Below are positions 16,568-24,975 of a DNA stretch of 64,000 bases, in pieces. Position 1 is the stretch's first letter. Each line of letters starts with the position of its first letter. The stretch is from Olivibacter sp036959255 (GTDB lineage Bacteria; Bacteroidota; Bacteroidia; Sphingobacteriales; Sphingobacteriaceae), in contig NZ_JAWMTI010000004.1 of NCBI RefSeq assembly GCF_036959255.1, positions 248,001-312,000 on the forward strand, given 5' to 3'. Under the pieces are notes generated by a model that was not told the origin of the DNA, did no database searches, and saw nothing but the letters and a program-made list of their open reading frames with translations. Position numbers and translations under genes: made by a program.

Positions 16568-17431
16568 ACTATAATAAGCAAGCTTAATGTAGTTTTTTAA
16601 AGAAAATTTTCCTGACTTCCAATAGAAATAAAGAAGTTGTAACAACTGCCCTTTTGTAAGGCTTAGCTTTTTTGAAGATTGAATGAGCCATTTGAATGAT
16701 CTTTTATCAATTAATTGCTTTTCAACGGATGGGATCACTTCAGAACTCATAGGTAAATATTTTTTCCATTTCTCATGTAGTTTATGTGCTTCTTCGAACC
16801 AATGAGCGTTATAAGTCCCTTCCGAAAAATGCTCTAGTAGAACTTCATAAGTTACGATTACATTGTATTTGTTGTAAAGTGAAAGACAAAAATCAATATC
16901 ATAACCATGAAAGTGCTTGAAGGTCTCGTCGTCGAAAGGGTTTTCAAAAACTATTTTTTTTGTTGTACAGAACCACATGCCGTCTATGCACAAAACTTGT
17001 TTAAAAGATTCCTTTCTTCTATTAACCTGTATGTATTCCTTTTTTTTTGCAACGCTTTTAAAACCTTGGATATAACATCCGAAATTGGTGCTATTAGAAT
17101 CGTTCATTACACCCCAGCCGGAAGGAACAAAGGTTTTATAAGTGCTTCCAAATATTCCAATAATGCCAAGGTCCTTGATTTCATCGAAATAAGATACAAT
17201 TTTTTTACCCCAGTTCGATGTTTTCATCTCTATATCTTCATGCATGTAACATAGTATATCGTATTTTGCAACAGCAGCTGCATTATTATATATTTGGCAA
17301 ATACCGTTATTGTTTATAGCAGTATTCTTAGTAACAATGATTTCGTGAACAACTCCGATTGTATTGGAAATATTAGATTTGACCTTAGTTAATAAGTCTT
17401 CGTTTAGAGATGCAATTACTACAGAAATCAT
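16556..17431 (-). CDS. Glycosyltransferase, GT2-like (PF13712 type)
   Basis: About 291 residues. The N-terminus MISVVIASLNEDLL begins a GT-A fold; CYMHEDIEMKTSNWG carries the acidic metal-site residues in the form HEDIE, and SFKQVLCIDGMWFCTTKKI plus HGYDIDFCLSLYNKY follow. This arrangement matches the glycosyltransferase-like domain often annotated on single-sugar transferases of O-antigen clusters. I prefer the ATG at 17431; a further twelve residues are possible upstream. It is convergent with and overlaps the preceding GT2 gene by 12 bases, and is divergent from the next. Donor unknown. Confidence 0.75.
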   Translation of the reverse strand: MISVVIASLNEDLLTKVKSNISNTIGVVHEIIVTKNTAINNNGICQIYNNAAAVAKYDILCYMHEDIEMKTSNWGKKIVSYFDEIKDLGIIGIFGSTYKTFVPSGWGVMNDSNSTNFGCYIQGFKSVAKKKEYIQVNRRKESFKQVLCIDGMWFCTTKKIVFENPFDDETFKHFHGYDIDFCLSLYNKYNVIVTYEVLLEHFSEGTYNAHWFEEAHKLHEKWKKYLPMSSEVIPSVEKQLIDKRSFKWLIQSSKKLSLTKGQLLQLLYFYWKSGKFSLKNYIKLAYYSLKF

Positions 17432-17572
17432 CGGTGGCTTCGTTCTTATACTACGATGTGAGTACAAATATAGAAAACTTCTGTTCCTTTAGACAGACTC
17501 TTGTAGCAATTTTATGGTCTCTTCGTTTTAAGTATATCTTTTGTTTTTCAAAAGATTTAATAGGTAAAAACA

Positions 17573-18484
17573 ATGAAAGATTATCCTCTTATTTCCATTG
17601 CACTATGCACTTATAATGGTGAAGAGTTTTTAGAGAAGCAAATTAACAGTATATGCTGTCAATCATATTCTAATCTGGAAATCATTATTGTTGACGATAA
17701 TTCTAGCGACGGGACATGGGATATCCTCCAAACAATGTCTAATAATAGGTCTAACATAAAAATTCACAAAAATAATTCGAATATCGGATTCATAAAGAAT
17801 TTTGAAAAGGCTCTCAGGCTCTGCACGGGAGATTATATCGCGATGTCCGACCAAGACGATATATGGAATCCTAATAAAATAGAAGTTTTAATGGAACAAA
17901 TTAAGATGCATATGTTGGTTTATCATGATTCTTCTTTTATTAATGAAGAGGATAAACTAATTTCAGAAAAGACAGAATCAGAAATTTACGACAAGTTTAA
18001 TGATCAATCCAATCTATTTTTCTTAAAGCATAATAGTATACCAGGGCATTCAAGTATGTTTCGCAAGGAACTACTAACTTATGCACTGCCATTTCATCAT
18101 AACTTCTATCACGATTGGTGGCTTGCCTTTGTGGCCCAAAGTATCGGAAGTATCGGGTTCGTTCCTCAAGTACTTGCCAAGCACAGGCAGCATGCTCATA
18201 ATGTTACCGATCCTTTAACGTTAAGAGCACAGCAAAAGAAATCAAAAAAATCTTTTGAATTTAATTTGGAATGGGTGAAACACTTGGCTGAATTTAATTG
18301 TCCTAATCAAAATGAAATTAGGTGTATTTATGATATACTAAGTAATAGGCAAAGAGGGAAAAAAGGTCTTCGCTACTGGTCTTTCCTACTTAGATATTAT
18401 GAAGTGCTGGAAGGAATTGATCTAAGCAGTAAATCAACGCTCAGTAGATTGAACTTATTGAGAAAAATCTACTTTAATAGTTAA
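17573..18484 (+). CDS. GT2 glycosyltransferase, rhamnosyltransferase-like
   Basis: A 303-residue paralogue of the gene at 15626-16567. Matching landmarks are ISIALCTYNGEEFLEKQINS, IIVDDNSSDGTWDILQ, NIGFIKNFEKALRLCTGDYI and AMSDQDDIWNPNKIEVLM. The second half has FYHDWWLAFVAQS and LAKHRQHAHNVTDPL. The two genes are separated by a minus-strand glycosyltransferase gene, so the duplication is not a simple head-to-tail copy, or the middle gene arrived later. Product is likely a cytoplasmic sugar transferase building a lipid-linked glycan; sugar undetermined. Confidence 0.86.
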   Translation: MKDYPLISIALCTYNGEEFLEKQINSICCQSYSNLEIIIVDDNSSDGTWDILQTMSNNRSNIKIHKNNSNIGFIKNFEKALRLCTGDYIAMSDQDDIWNPNKIEVLMEQIKMHMLVYHDSSFINEEDKLISEKTESEIYDKFNDQSNLFFLKHNSIPGHSSMFRKELLTYALPFHHNFYHDWWLAFVAQSIGSIGFVPQVLAKHRQHAHNVTDPLTLRAQQKKSKKSFEFNLEWVKHLAEFNCPNQNEIRCIYDILSNRQRGKKGLRYWSFLLRYYEVLEGIDLSSKSTLSRLNLLRKIYFNS

Positions 18485-18518
18485 ATGCTAAAGCAAAAAA
18501 TATGAATCCAGTTTTGTA

Positions 18519-19658
18519 TCAACCGACCAATTCTTCGATAACCTGATTAAAGCGAGCTATTTGTTTTGATTTGTACGATGATATATTTTGGTTTAGTTCC
18601 TTTTTTGCCCCAATTTTCTGTATTTGCATAATCTTTTTCATAGCCTGAATAAAACAATTAATATCGAACGAATCAATTATTTGAGCTGATGTGTTCGCTA
18701 GTATTTCCTGCGCAGCGCCGTATTCAAAAGATACAATTGGAAGGTTAAAATAAGTGGCTTCCAAGGCAACCAGAGAAAACGATTCTTGAAGAGACAATAT
18801 TAAGAATCCGTCAGAAATTGCGAAATATTTATAATAATTGTCAGTTTGCGAACCAGCAAATATGACTTTCCCTGGGTACTTTTCGTCTAGTAAAAGTTTT
18901 ATGTAATAGCAAAATGCATTGTCCAGCTCACGACCGACCCATATAATTCGCATTTTTTCTGTGCCAATCTGCTTAAGGATTTCCGGCAGATATTGAATAC
19001 CCTTCCAATAATTTGTATGGCCAGATATAAGCCATATAAATTCATCTCGTTGTATACCTAGCCCTTCTCTGCTTATGGGTTGATCTTTCAGCGAATTTTT
19101 GATTTTATCAGTGTCAATAAAGTTGTGAACTACTGATGTGTTGCTAAACCCAATGTCTCCGAAACTGTTTTGTACAGCTTTTGAGCACACGACGCAATGA
19201 TTGCTGTAAGTTAAAATGTTCTTTAGGTACTGTTTAGGAAACCATGTGTAAGCATAAGGCAGCTCGTGTACATGGGTTACGATTTTGACGTTCAGATAGT
19301 TTGCTATTTCATAAACTTTTGGATTGATCGCAATAGTGTTAAGATACCATAAACACGGGCCGATTTTTTTTTGAATACTTTTAAGTTGATGGATTAAATG
19401 GTTCTCATTTTTCTTACGTATAGATTTTCTAATCACCCAATCTTTTATTGTATTTGTTTTTTTGTAGGGTAAAAAGTAGGTTATATCCGAAGGTAATTCC
19501 TGAATTAAGCTACCCTTTTCAAACAGATATAGATAGGGCACAAATTTGCTTCGATCTAGCCCCTTTAAAAATTCAAAAAGCATGATTTCAGAGCCTGAAT
19601 AGCCAAAAAAGGGAAAGAAGAATAATATAGCTTTAGGCTTTTTGTTGTGAAATTCCAT
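18519..19658 (-). CDS. GT4-type glycosyltransferase
   Basis: A 379-residue GT-B glycosyltransferase. FFFPFFGYSGSEIMLFEFLKG (given as FFFPFFGYSG and SEIMLFEFLKG) opens the acceptor domain; IVTHVHELPYAYTWFP lies in the middle. The donor domain has LISGHTNYWKGIQYLPEIL, VIFAGSQTDNYYKYF and the EX7E motif in QESFSLVALEAT. This resembles GT4 enzymes of O-antigen clusters. It precedes the next minus-strand gene with a 20-base gap in the reverse direction (the 19679-20638 gene is upstream), so the two are probably one operon. Confidence 0.84.
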   Translation of the reverse strand: MEFHNKKPKAILFFFPFFGYSGSEIMLFEFLKGLDRSKFVPYLYLFEKGSLIQELPSDITYFLPYKKTNTIKDWVIRKSIRKKNENHLIHQLKSIQKKIGPCLWYLNTIAINPKVYEIANYLNVKIVTHVHELPYAYTWFPKQYLKNILTYSNHCVVCSKAVQNSFGDIGFSNTSVVHNFIDTDKIKNSLKDQPISREGLGIQRDEFIWLISGHTNYWKGIQYLPEILKQIGTEKMRIIWVGRELDNAFCYYIKLLLDEKYPGKVIFAGSQTDNYYKYFAISDGFLILSLQESFSLVALEATYFNLPIVSFEYGAAQEILANTSAQIIDSFDINCFIQAMKKIMQIQKIGAKKELNQNISSYKSKQIARFNQVIEELVG

Positions 19659-19678
19659 TATAAATTACTTGTTTACCT

Positions 19679-20638
19679 TTAAGAAATGATTTTATATGTT
19701 GACAAAATAGATTTTATTCTTTCATGGTATGTATGATGTTCCATGATTGTTTGTGACATTCTGCCTATCATGCCAACCCTTTCATTTGGGTGTTTCAAAT
19801 AGTAAAGACATAAATCTATTAATTCTTGTGGAGTTTTAGCTATCAATAACTCGTCGTCGGTGAAATATTTTTTTGCTATTGGATTGTCACAGATTTGAAA
19901 AGCTCCGTTAAGAGTTGATGTGAAGACGCGTTCATTGAGTAGGATTTTATGTTTCACTTGCGCAGAAGTATGTATATTAGGAGATATTAAACTTTTAGCA
20001 TAATATTGACCTTTGTAAATATCTTTTGGATCACACATCGAATGTTCGTTGAATTCTAAAAAATTTGGAAGAACTTTCTTTAAAGGAGTTATCCATTTTT
20101 CGTATCGAACTTTCCTATGGGAGGTATTGCCTATCCAAATAAAATCATATTCGATATCTACGATCGGCTTTTTATATATCGATTTGTCTGCCGCGTGAAT
20201 CAACTGTATGAATTTAAGACCAAGTTCTTTATGGTAGCCTGAAAAAAAATATTCATTAATCTCTTCTTCATGTTGCGACCATATGAGTATGTCATGTTTA
20301 TCCCGGTACTTATTCAATAGTAGTTTTGTTTCTGTATTAATACAGTGAATCTGTTCCTCATAATCACAAGAGGTATAGAATTGTCCCCAAAGTACTAGTT
20401 TCTTTTGTTTTAAGTAATCTAATGGTAGTAGATTTATATTTTCAACTGATGTGAATATCATATCAGGATTAAAGAGGCACATCTTCAACTTTTCTGTACT
20501 CATTCCTCTGAGTTTATTAGTATTGAAAAATCGAAAGGGATATCCCATATCGCGAAATGCATTCGCAAAACCCAGTGCAATGGTATCTCCAGCATAAGTG
20601 TGTTTGTTGTTTTTATGATAACAATAGGCAACTTTCAT
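19679..20638 (-). CDS. Glycosyltransferase family 1-like protein (CgeB / PF13524 type)
   Basis: About 320 residues starting MKVAYCYHKNNKHTYAGDTI. The C-terminal part has VFTSTLNGAFQICDNPIAKKYF and LLIAKTPQELIDLCLYYLKH, ending with HTYHERIKSIL. This is the pattern of the Glyco_trans_1_2 domain in CgeB-like proteins, where the glycosyltransferase fold is recognisable but substrates are rarely known. The ATG at 20638 is preferred over the upstream in-frame ATG at 20710, whose extra 24 residues look unrelated. It is divergent from the GT2 gene starting at 20728, with about 90 bases for two promoters. Confidence 0.72.
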   Translation of the reverse strand: MKVAYCYHKNNKHTYAGDTIALGFANAFRDMGYPFRFFNTNKLRGMSTEKLKMCLFNPDMIFTSVENINLLPLDYLKQKKLVLWGQFYTSCDYEEQIHCINTETKLLLNKYRDKHDILIWSQHEEEINEYFFSGYHKELGLKFIQLIHAADKSIYKKPIVDIEYDFIWIGNTSHRKVRYEKWITPLKKVLPNFLEFNEHSMCDPKDIYKGQYYAKSLISPNIHTSAQVKHKILLNERVFTSTLNGAFQICDNPIAKKYFTDDELLIAKTPQELIDLCLYYLKHPNERVGMIGRMSQTIMEHHTYHERIKSILSTYKIIS

Positions 20639-20727
20639 ATGTAACGTAACGGTCTCAATCTCAGTTTTGCAACAATATGTTGATTTTTTTATAATTTGTA
20701 GCAAAAACAAAGATAAATGAGTTTATT

Positions 20728-21780
20728 TTGTTAAATATCTTGAACTTGAGAAATAATAAAGAAACAGATAACCCAGCAATTACAGTTTTCATGGCCGCGT
20801 ACAATAGCGGTCGTTTTATTAAAGCCTCCATTCAGAGTGTTATAGCGCAGGGTTTCGATGATTTTGAGTTACTTATCATAAACGACGGATCAACGGATGA
20901 TACTTTGGCTATTATCGAAAAATTTGATGACCCTCGGATTCGTGTATTAAATAATAATACGAATAAAGGACTAACTTATACAAGAAATAGAGGGTGGCAA
21001 GAAGCAAAAGGAAAGTACTTAGCTATTCTCGATAGCGATGATATTGCGCTTCCTGACAGATTGCATGTGCAGTATACCTTTATGGAAACTAATCCAGATG
21101 TAGCGATATGTGGAGGACAAGCGATTATAGTTGATGAGAATGATCGCGAGATTGGTATGTATCCAGTTCCGATCAATAATGAATACCTAAAGGAACAGAC
21201 AATCTTTCGCAATGTGTTTGTTAACCCTAGTTGCATAATCCGAATCGACATTATCAGAAAATTAGGAGGTTATTTTGACTATGCACCAGCTGAAGATTTC
21301 GAATTGTCTCTTAGAATACTCATGACGTATAGGGGAGCTAATCTTGGTGTACCGTTAATTAAATATAGAGAACACATGGGGAATGCTTCAATTCGAAGCG
21401 GTAAGGTAATAGAACAAGAAAAGCGAATTATTTCTAATATTCACAAAAATTTAGGTGTTCCTATAACGGACAGGTTGGTTAAAATCCATCATGCAATTTT
21501 TTTATGGAGAACGGAAGAGTGTTCGCTTTATGACATTAGGGAACTTTTTTTATCGTTGATATTGACTAATAGGAAAAGAAATATATACGATCATTCTTAT
21601 TTAGAAGCACTGATCTTTGATAGATGGATGATGCTTTTAAGAAATCACAAAAAATTAATATCTGCTTTACCCCTCTATTTTGATAAAATACTTTTTCAAT
21701 GGCGCTTCTTTTCTTGGCGAGATTTTCGTAAAATGACAAAGTCGTCAATTAAAGGGGTCGTTACGGGGAAGAAAGTCTAA
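20728..21780 (+). CDS. GT2 glycosyltransferase with TTG start
   Basis: A 350-residue GT2 enzyme. ITVFMAAYNSGRFIKASIQS, LLIINDGSTDDTLAIIEKF and the metal site AILDSDDIALPDR are clear, as is GYFDYAPAEDFELSLRIL in the acceptor half. The first ATG in frame lies inside the fold (residue 22), so a TTG at 20728 (or 20740 or 20746) must serve as start. The C-terminal 100 residues are basic and aromatic and might sit on the membrane, but no clear transmembrane helix is seen. Probably another sugar transferase of the same glycan. Confidence 0.84.
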   Translation: MLNILNLRNNKETDNPAITVFMAAYNSGRFIKASIQSVIAQGFDDFELLIINDGSTDDTLAIIEKFDDPRIRVLNNNTNKGLTYTRNRGWQEAKGKYLAILDSDDIALPDRLHVQYTFMETNPDVAICGGQAIIVDENDREIGMYPVPINNEYLKEQTIFRNVFVNPSCIIRIDIIRKLGGYFDYAPAEDFELSLRILMTYRGANLGVPLIKYREHMGNASIRSGKVIEQEKRIISNIHKNLGVPITDRLVKIHHAIFLWRTEECSLYDIRELFLSLILTNRKRNIYDHSYLEALIFDRWMMLLRNHKKLISALPLYFDKILFQWRFFSWRDFRKMTKSSIKGVVTGKKV

Positions 21781-21877
21781 ATAATAAGAGTGTGAATTCG
21801 GCTAAAAGCTTGATTAGAGCGTTAGCTTAATTGGAAAGGGCATGTACTTGTTCCCAGTGTAAATAAGAGATAGTCAA

Positions 21878-22747
21878 ATGAAAATAGTTCGATTTTTAGG
21901 AGGGCTAGGAAATCAAATGTTTCAGTACGCCTTCTATAAAGCGCTTGAAAAACAATTTGATACTGTTAAAGCAGACATAAGAGAATTTAAAACATATAAA
22001 TTGCATAATGGTTTTGAACTAGAAAATGTGTTTGATATCAGGCTAAGGCGTGCTTCTGCATTGGAGGTCAATTTGCTTGATCATCGTAATCGGCAATGGA
22101 AATATCGTAAATTGCGGAGACTGCTATTATTGAAGGGCGAATATTACGAAGAGCAAACGCTGTTTTCCTATAACGCTTCTTTGTTTGATGATTCCAGCTC
22201 AAAAATTTATTGGGGTTATTGGCAAAACCATTTATATGTAGAACGTGTTGCGGACCAACTGAGAAAGGACTTTACTTTTTCGGATTTAAAACCATCCAAA
22301 AATTTTGATTTATTAAATGAGCTCGAGCAAAGCGAACAGAGTGTGGCAATACACATTAGAAGGGGCGACTATCTAAAAGACCCTTATTTAGGGGGGCTTG
22401 TGAATCTTGACTACTTTGAAAAAGCTATCTCTTTAATAAGGGGTCAAGTTGAAAAACCTATTTTTTATATATTCTCAGATGATATACTTTGGTGCAAGGA
22501 AAACCTGCCGCTTAATGATAATGAAGCAAACTTTATAGATTGGAATAAGGGTGCGGAGAGCTATCTGGATATGCAATTAATGAGTAATTGTAAGCATGCC
22601 ATCATCTCTAATAGCAGTTTTAGCTGGTGGGCGGCGTGGTTGAATACTAATCCTGACAGGCTGATTGTTGTGCCTAAAGTATGGTATCGATTACCAGAGA
22701 AATCCGACTTCCGTCAAATGCATCCTTCAAGTTGGGTGCTTCTGTAG
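21878..22747 (+). CDS. GT11 family alpha-1,2-fucosyltransferase-like
   Basis: GT11 enzymes add fucose from GDP-fucose, usually alpha-1,2 to galactose, on surface glycans. The 289-residue protein has the family opening MKIVRFLGGLGNQMFQYAFY, the donor-binding HIRRGDYLKDP (about residue 165), IFSDDILWCKENL, and ISNSSFSWWAAWL near the C-terminus, all diagnostic. It is the last gene of the glycosyltransferase region. GDP-fucose synthesis genes are not in this window. Specificity for galactose is a family expectation only. Confidence 0.92.
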   Translation: MKIVRFLGGLGNQMFQYAFYKALEKQFDTVKADIREFKTYKLHNGFELENVFDIRLRRASALEVNLLDHRNRQWKYRKLRRLLLLKGEYYEEQTLFSYNASLFDDSSSKIYWGYWQNHLYVERVADQLRKDFTFSDLKPSKNFDLLNELEQSEQSVAIHIRRGDYLKDPYLGGLVNLDYFEKAISLIRGQVEKPIFYIFSDDILWCKENLPLNDNEANFIDWNKGAESYLDMQLMSNCKHAIISNSSFSWWAAWLNTNPDRLIVVPKVWYRLPEKSDFRQMHPSSWVLL

Positions 22748-22827
22748 AATTTATGTTTTCCAAACAATTGTTGAGTCGTGTTTCAACTTTCTGATTGAGT
22801 TATAGGTTGGTGAGGATAGAAATGTGT

Positions 22828-22860
22828 TATTGTACGGAGGATGTATACCTCCGTACAATA
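22828..22860. terminator. Bidirectional terminator-like hairpin
   Basis: Perfect 13-bp arms TATTGTACGGAGG (22828-22840) and CCTCCGTACAATA (22848-22860) with a 7-base loop, between the convergent ends of the fucosyltransferase gene (22747) and the secreted repeat-protein gene (22871). Confidence 0.7.
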
Positions 22861-22870
22861 GCTTTGAACC

Positions 22871-23779
22871 TTAATTTAGATTAGGAAAAGCATAAAAAGC
22901 CACACCATAATTTACCCATCCTGGCCATTGCGATTGTGCATTTGGATTTGTTGAATAAACGTGATCTTTTATTGACTCCGCATAGAACACGTAAACAGGA
23001 ACTGAACCAGCCACTTGGGTGGTATAAGCATAAAAGGCTGGACCGTGATTCACCCAACCGGGCCACTGCGATTGCGCATTCGGATCTGGTGAATATACGT
23101 GATCTTTGATCGATTCTGCATAGAACATATAAATTGGTATTGAACCTGCCTCTTGGGTATAATATGCTCTGAATACTGCTCCATGATTTAGCCATCCTGG
23201 CCACTGCGACTGTGCGTCTGGATCTGGCGAATAAACATGATCATATACTGATTGTGCATACAACTCATATATTGGAACTCTTCCGTCTGGCCCCGGTATA
23301 ATTCCGGAATATAAAACAGTTTGATACGTCTTACTAGCATAATAATACGATGACCATTTTGGCGTTGTTCCGCTATAAGTATCCCAATAACGCCATTTGA
23401 GCTTCACTACTCCGGCCTTGTTGTTTGGTTGCAACTTTGCTGTTTTAGCAAACTCCTTACTCCAATAAGTGCCGGTGCTTTGCGTGAAATCAGAGGTAGT
23501 TACAAAAATACTATCAGAAATTGCCGTTTCGGAACCGTTAGCGGCTAAAACATAGATCGCTTGCGCTTTAACTTGTGTGGAACCATCGTATCGTTTAAAC
23601 TTTACGCTCGTGTTGAAAACTGTCTCCCCACTATTTGATTCGTATTTAATTTTTCCGTCATGTAGATAGGTATTTGGAACTCCCCAATTCTCTATACTAA
23701 CATAAACCGATTGAGCATTCACTGAATTGCATATCGCAATAATTGTGAGTATGGTGAATATTACTTTTTTCATTTTCAA
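22871..23779 (-). CDS. Secreted protein with three 46-residue DUF5648-like repeats
   Basis: A 302-residue exported protein. Residues 1-22 form a signal peptide (VIFTILTIIAICNSVNA/Q). Residues 25-160 are a beta-rich domain with no name I recognise. Residues 168-302 are three consecutive repeats built on VPVYVFYAESIKDHVYS, then AQSQWPGWVNHG, then AFYAY. The pattern of an aromatic strand, a His-x-Tyr 'hook' and W-x-x-x-G-xx-F-x-A/Y resembles the DUF5648 repeat seen on secreted proteins and hydrolases. No catalytic residues are evident; a surface-binding or adhesive role is only a guess. It follows a small lipoprotein gene with a six-base gap. Confidence 0.7.
   Translation of the reverse strand: MKMKKVIFTILTIIAICNSVNAQSVYVSIENWGVPNTYLHDGKIKYESNSGETVFNTSVKFKRYDGSTQVKAQAIYVLAANGSETAISDSIFVTTSDFTQSTGTYWSKEFAKTAKLQPNNKAGVVKLKWRYWDTYSGTTPKWSSYYYASKTYQTVLYSGIIPGPDGRVPIYELYAQSVYDHVYSPDPDAQSQWPGWLNHGAVFRAYYTQEAGSIPIYMFYAESIKDHVYSPDPNAQSQWPGWVNHGPAFYAYTTQVAGSVPVYVFYAESIKDHVYSTNPNAQSQWPGWVNYGVAFYAFPNLN
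22874..23278 (-). repeat. Three tandem 138-base coding repeats
   Basis: Three head-to-tail units of 138 bases (46 codons) encode the C-terminal repeats of the secreted protein. Units 2 and 3 are the most alike; unit 1 has diverged (YAQSVYDHVYS against YAESIKDHVYS). The final unit is shortened to 43 codons by the stop. Confidence 0.8.
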
Positions 23780-23785
23780 ACTTTA

Positions 23786-24079
23786 CTATTTTGGTTGATT
23801 TTTATCACGGGTATATACGTCAAGAACGCTCTCGTAGTCAAATTCAAAGGTATAATCTCCTGATTCTGCAGGTAATAAAAATTTTCTGGTTTCCTGATCA
23901 AACCCAATTGAGGAAGGCTCCAAATGCATTTTCTCTGCCAAAAACTCCTTTAAGGTCTCAATTTGGGCTTTTTCTTTTGTCTCTTGTTGAACTGCATTGT
24001 CCTTGTTGCAGGCTGTGAAGGATAGGCTGAGCAGTAGCATGGGCACCGCTAATGCTTTTTTGAAATAATTTTTAAACAT
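23786..24079 (-). CDS. Small lipoprotein
   Basis: A 97-residue lipoprotein: basic N-terminus, hydrophobic core, lipobox SFTAC with Cys24, then a short mature domain (TLKEFLAEKMHLEPSSIGFD, ... FLLPAESGDYTFEFDYES). No family is recognised. It is directly upstream of the DUF5648-like gene in the same direction with six bases between them, so the pair is almost certainly co-transcribed and may form a surface complex. Confidence 0.7.
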   Translation of the reverse strand: MFKNYFKKALAVPMLLLSLSFTACNKDNAVQQETKEKAQIETLKEFLAEKMHLEPSSIGFDQETRKFLLPAESGDYTFEFDYESVLDVYTRDKNQPK

Positions 24080-24199
24080 AAATATAAGTTTAGGAGGCAG
24101 GGCCTCGGTGAACGGTCACGAAATAAATTATTAAAATTGATTAAATCAAGAAAATTACACCAAATGCGGTTTTATGAGGATGAAAATAGTATTTGGTTG

Positions 24200-24250
24200 T
24201 ATAAAATAAAGTTTGTATTTCTAGTGTATAAACTTAAACTTTATTTTATA
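24200..24250. repeat. Perfect 15-bp inverted repeat
   Basis: Arms TATAAAATAAAGTTT (24200-24214) and AAACTTTATTTTATA (24236-24250), 21-base spacer. It lies about 185 bases before the left end of the 21-bp array. The core AAACTTTATTTT recurs at 25177-25188, about 200 bases beyond the array's right end. Confidence 0.55.
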
Positions 24251-24435
24251 AGTTATATTAACGTTGAATCGCGATCGACTTAAGGTGCTATCTGCTTTCC
24301 TGTTCAATATCCATCGCTTCAAGTATCCAGTCTTCCAACAGCTCGCTCTTCTTCTTTGATAGTTAAGTTCATCACGCTTACTGATCGATAAATCGAAAAT
24401 AGATAAATTACCATTAATCCAGAGAAACCTACAAT

Positions 24436-24975
24436 AAAGACAGTTGGCTTTGTCACAAACTGTAACAAAGAAGTTGGTATTCAACTTGATGCTGGTTGTC
24501 TTTATCGTATTTCCATACGACTTGGTGTTAATTCCAATCGGGATTGTGTCAGTTCCAATCAGAATTGCATTAATAACGTATAGAATTATGGCAAACCCGT
24601 ATGACTTTGTTTCTAAGTCATACGGATTTATAATAACGTCAGTTAAGATTGTGTTGATGTCCGTTGCATTTATTGTAAAATCAGACGAGTTTATAGTAAA
24701 GCCATTTGTGTTTACTATAAAAGCAGTTGGAATTAAGCTACTCCTAGTTGGAGTCAAGGCAATTCCATACATGTTTAATGTAAGTTTGTTTGGAATTGTG
24801 TCAAAGTTGATCACTTTTATAGTTAAGACAACTTATTTTGTTTTAAATGCAGTTGGATTTATTATACTTCCGGTCGGATTTGCAACAATGCTGTTCATGT
24901 TTGTTTCAATGTCAGTTGGAATTGGTTTAAAGTTGGTTTTATTTGCTGTGATGCTATTGAAAATAATACAAAAAT
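24436..24975. repeat. Degenerate 21-bp tandem repeat (about 26 units), open on both strands
   Basis: The stretch divides cleanly into 21-base units resembling AGTCAGTTGGATTTATTGTA plus A. Examples are the units beginning CGTCAGTTAAGATTG, TGTCCGTTGCATTTA, ATGCAGTTGGATTTA and TGTCAGTTGGAATTG. Because 21 is a multiple of three, long frames arise on both strands: a 182-codon plus-strand frame (24444-24992) made of heptads of the form P/x-V-G-F-I-V-K, and a 197-codon minus-strand frame (24221-24814) made of heptads like x-Y-G-F-x-I-N. The plus frame is almost wholly hydrophobic with no recognisable domain. I call the DNA repeat, not either protein; units have diverged strongly, so it is an old array. 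Confidence 0.8.

Noticed and set aside
22874..23278. CRISPR or non-coding tandem array
   Set aside because: The 138-base repeats are within an intact secreted-protein frame.
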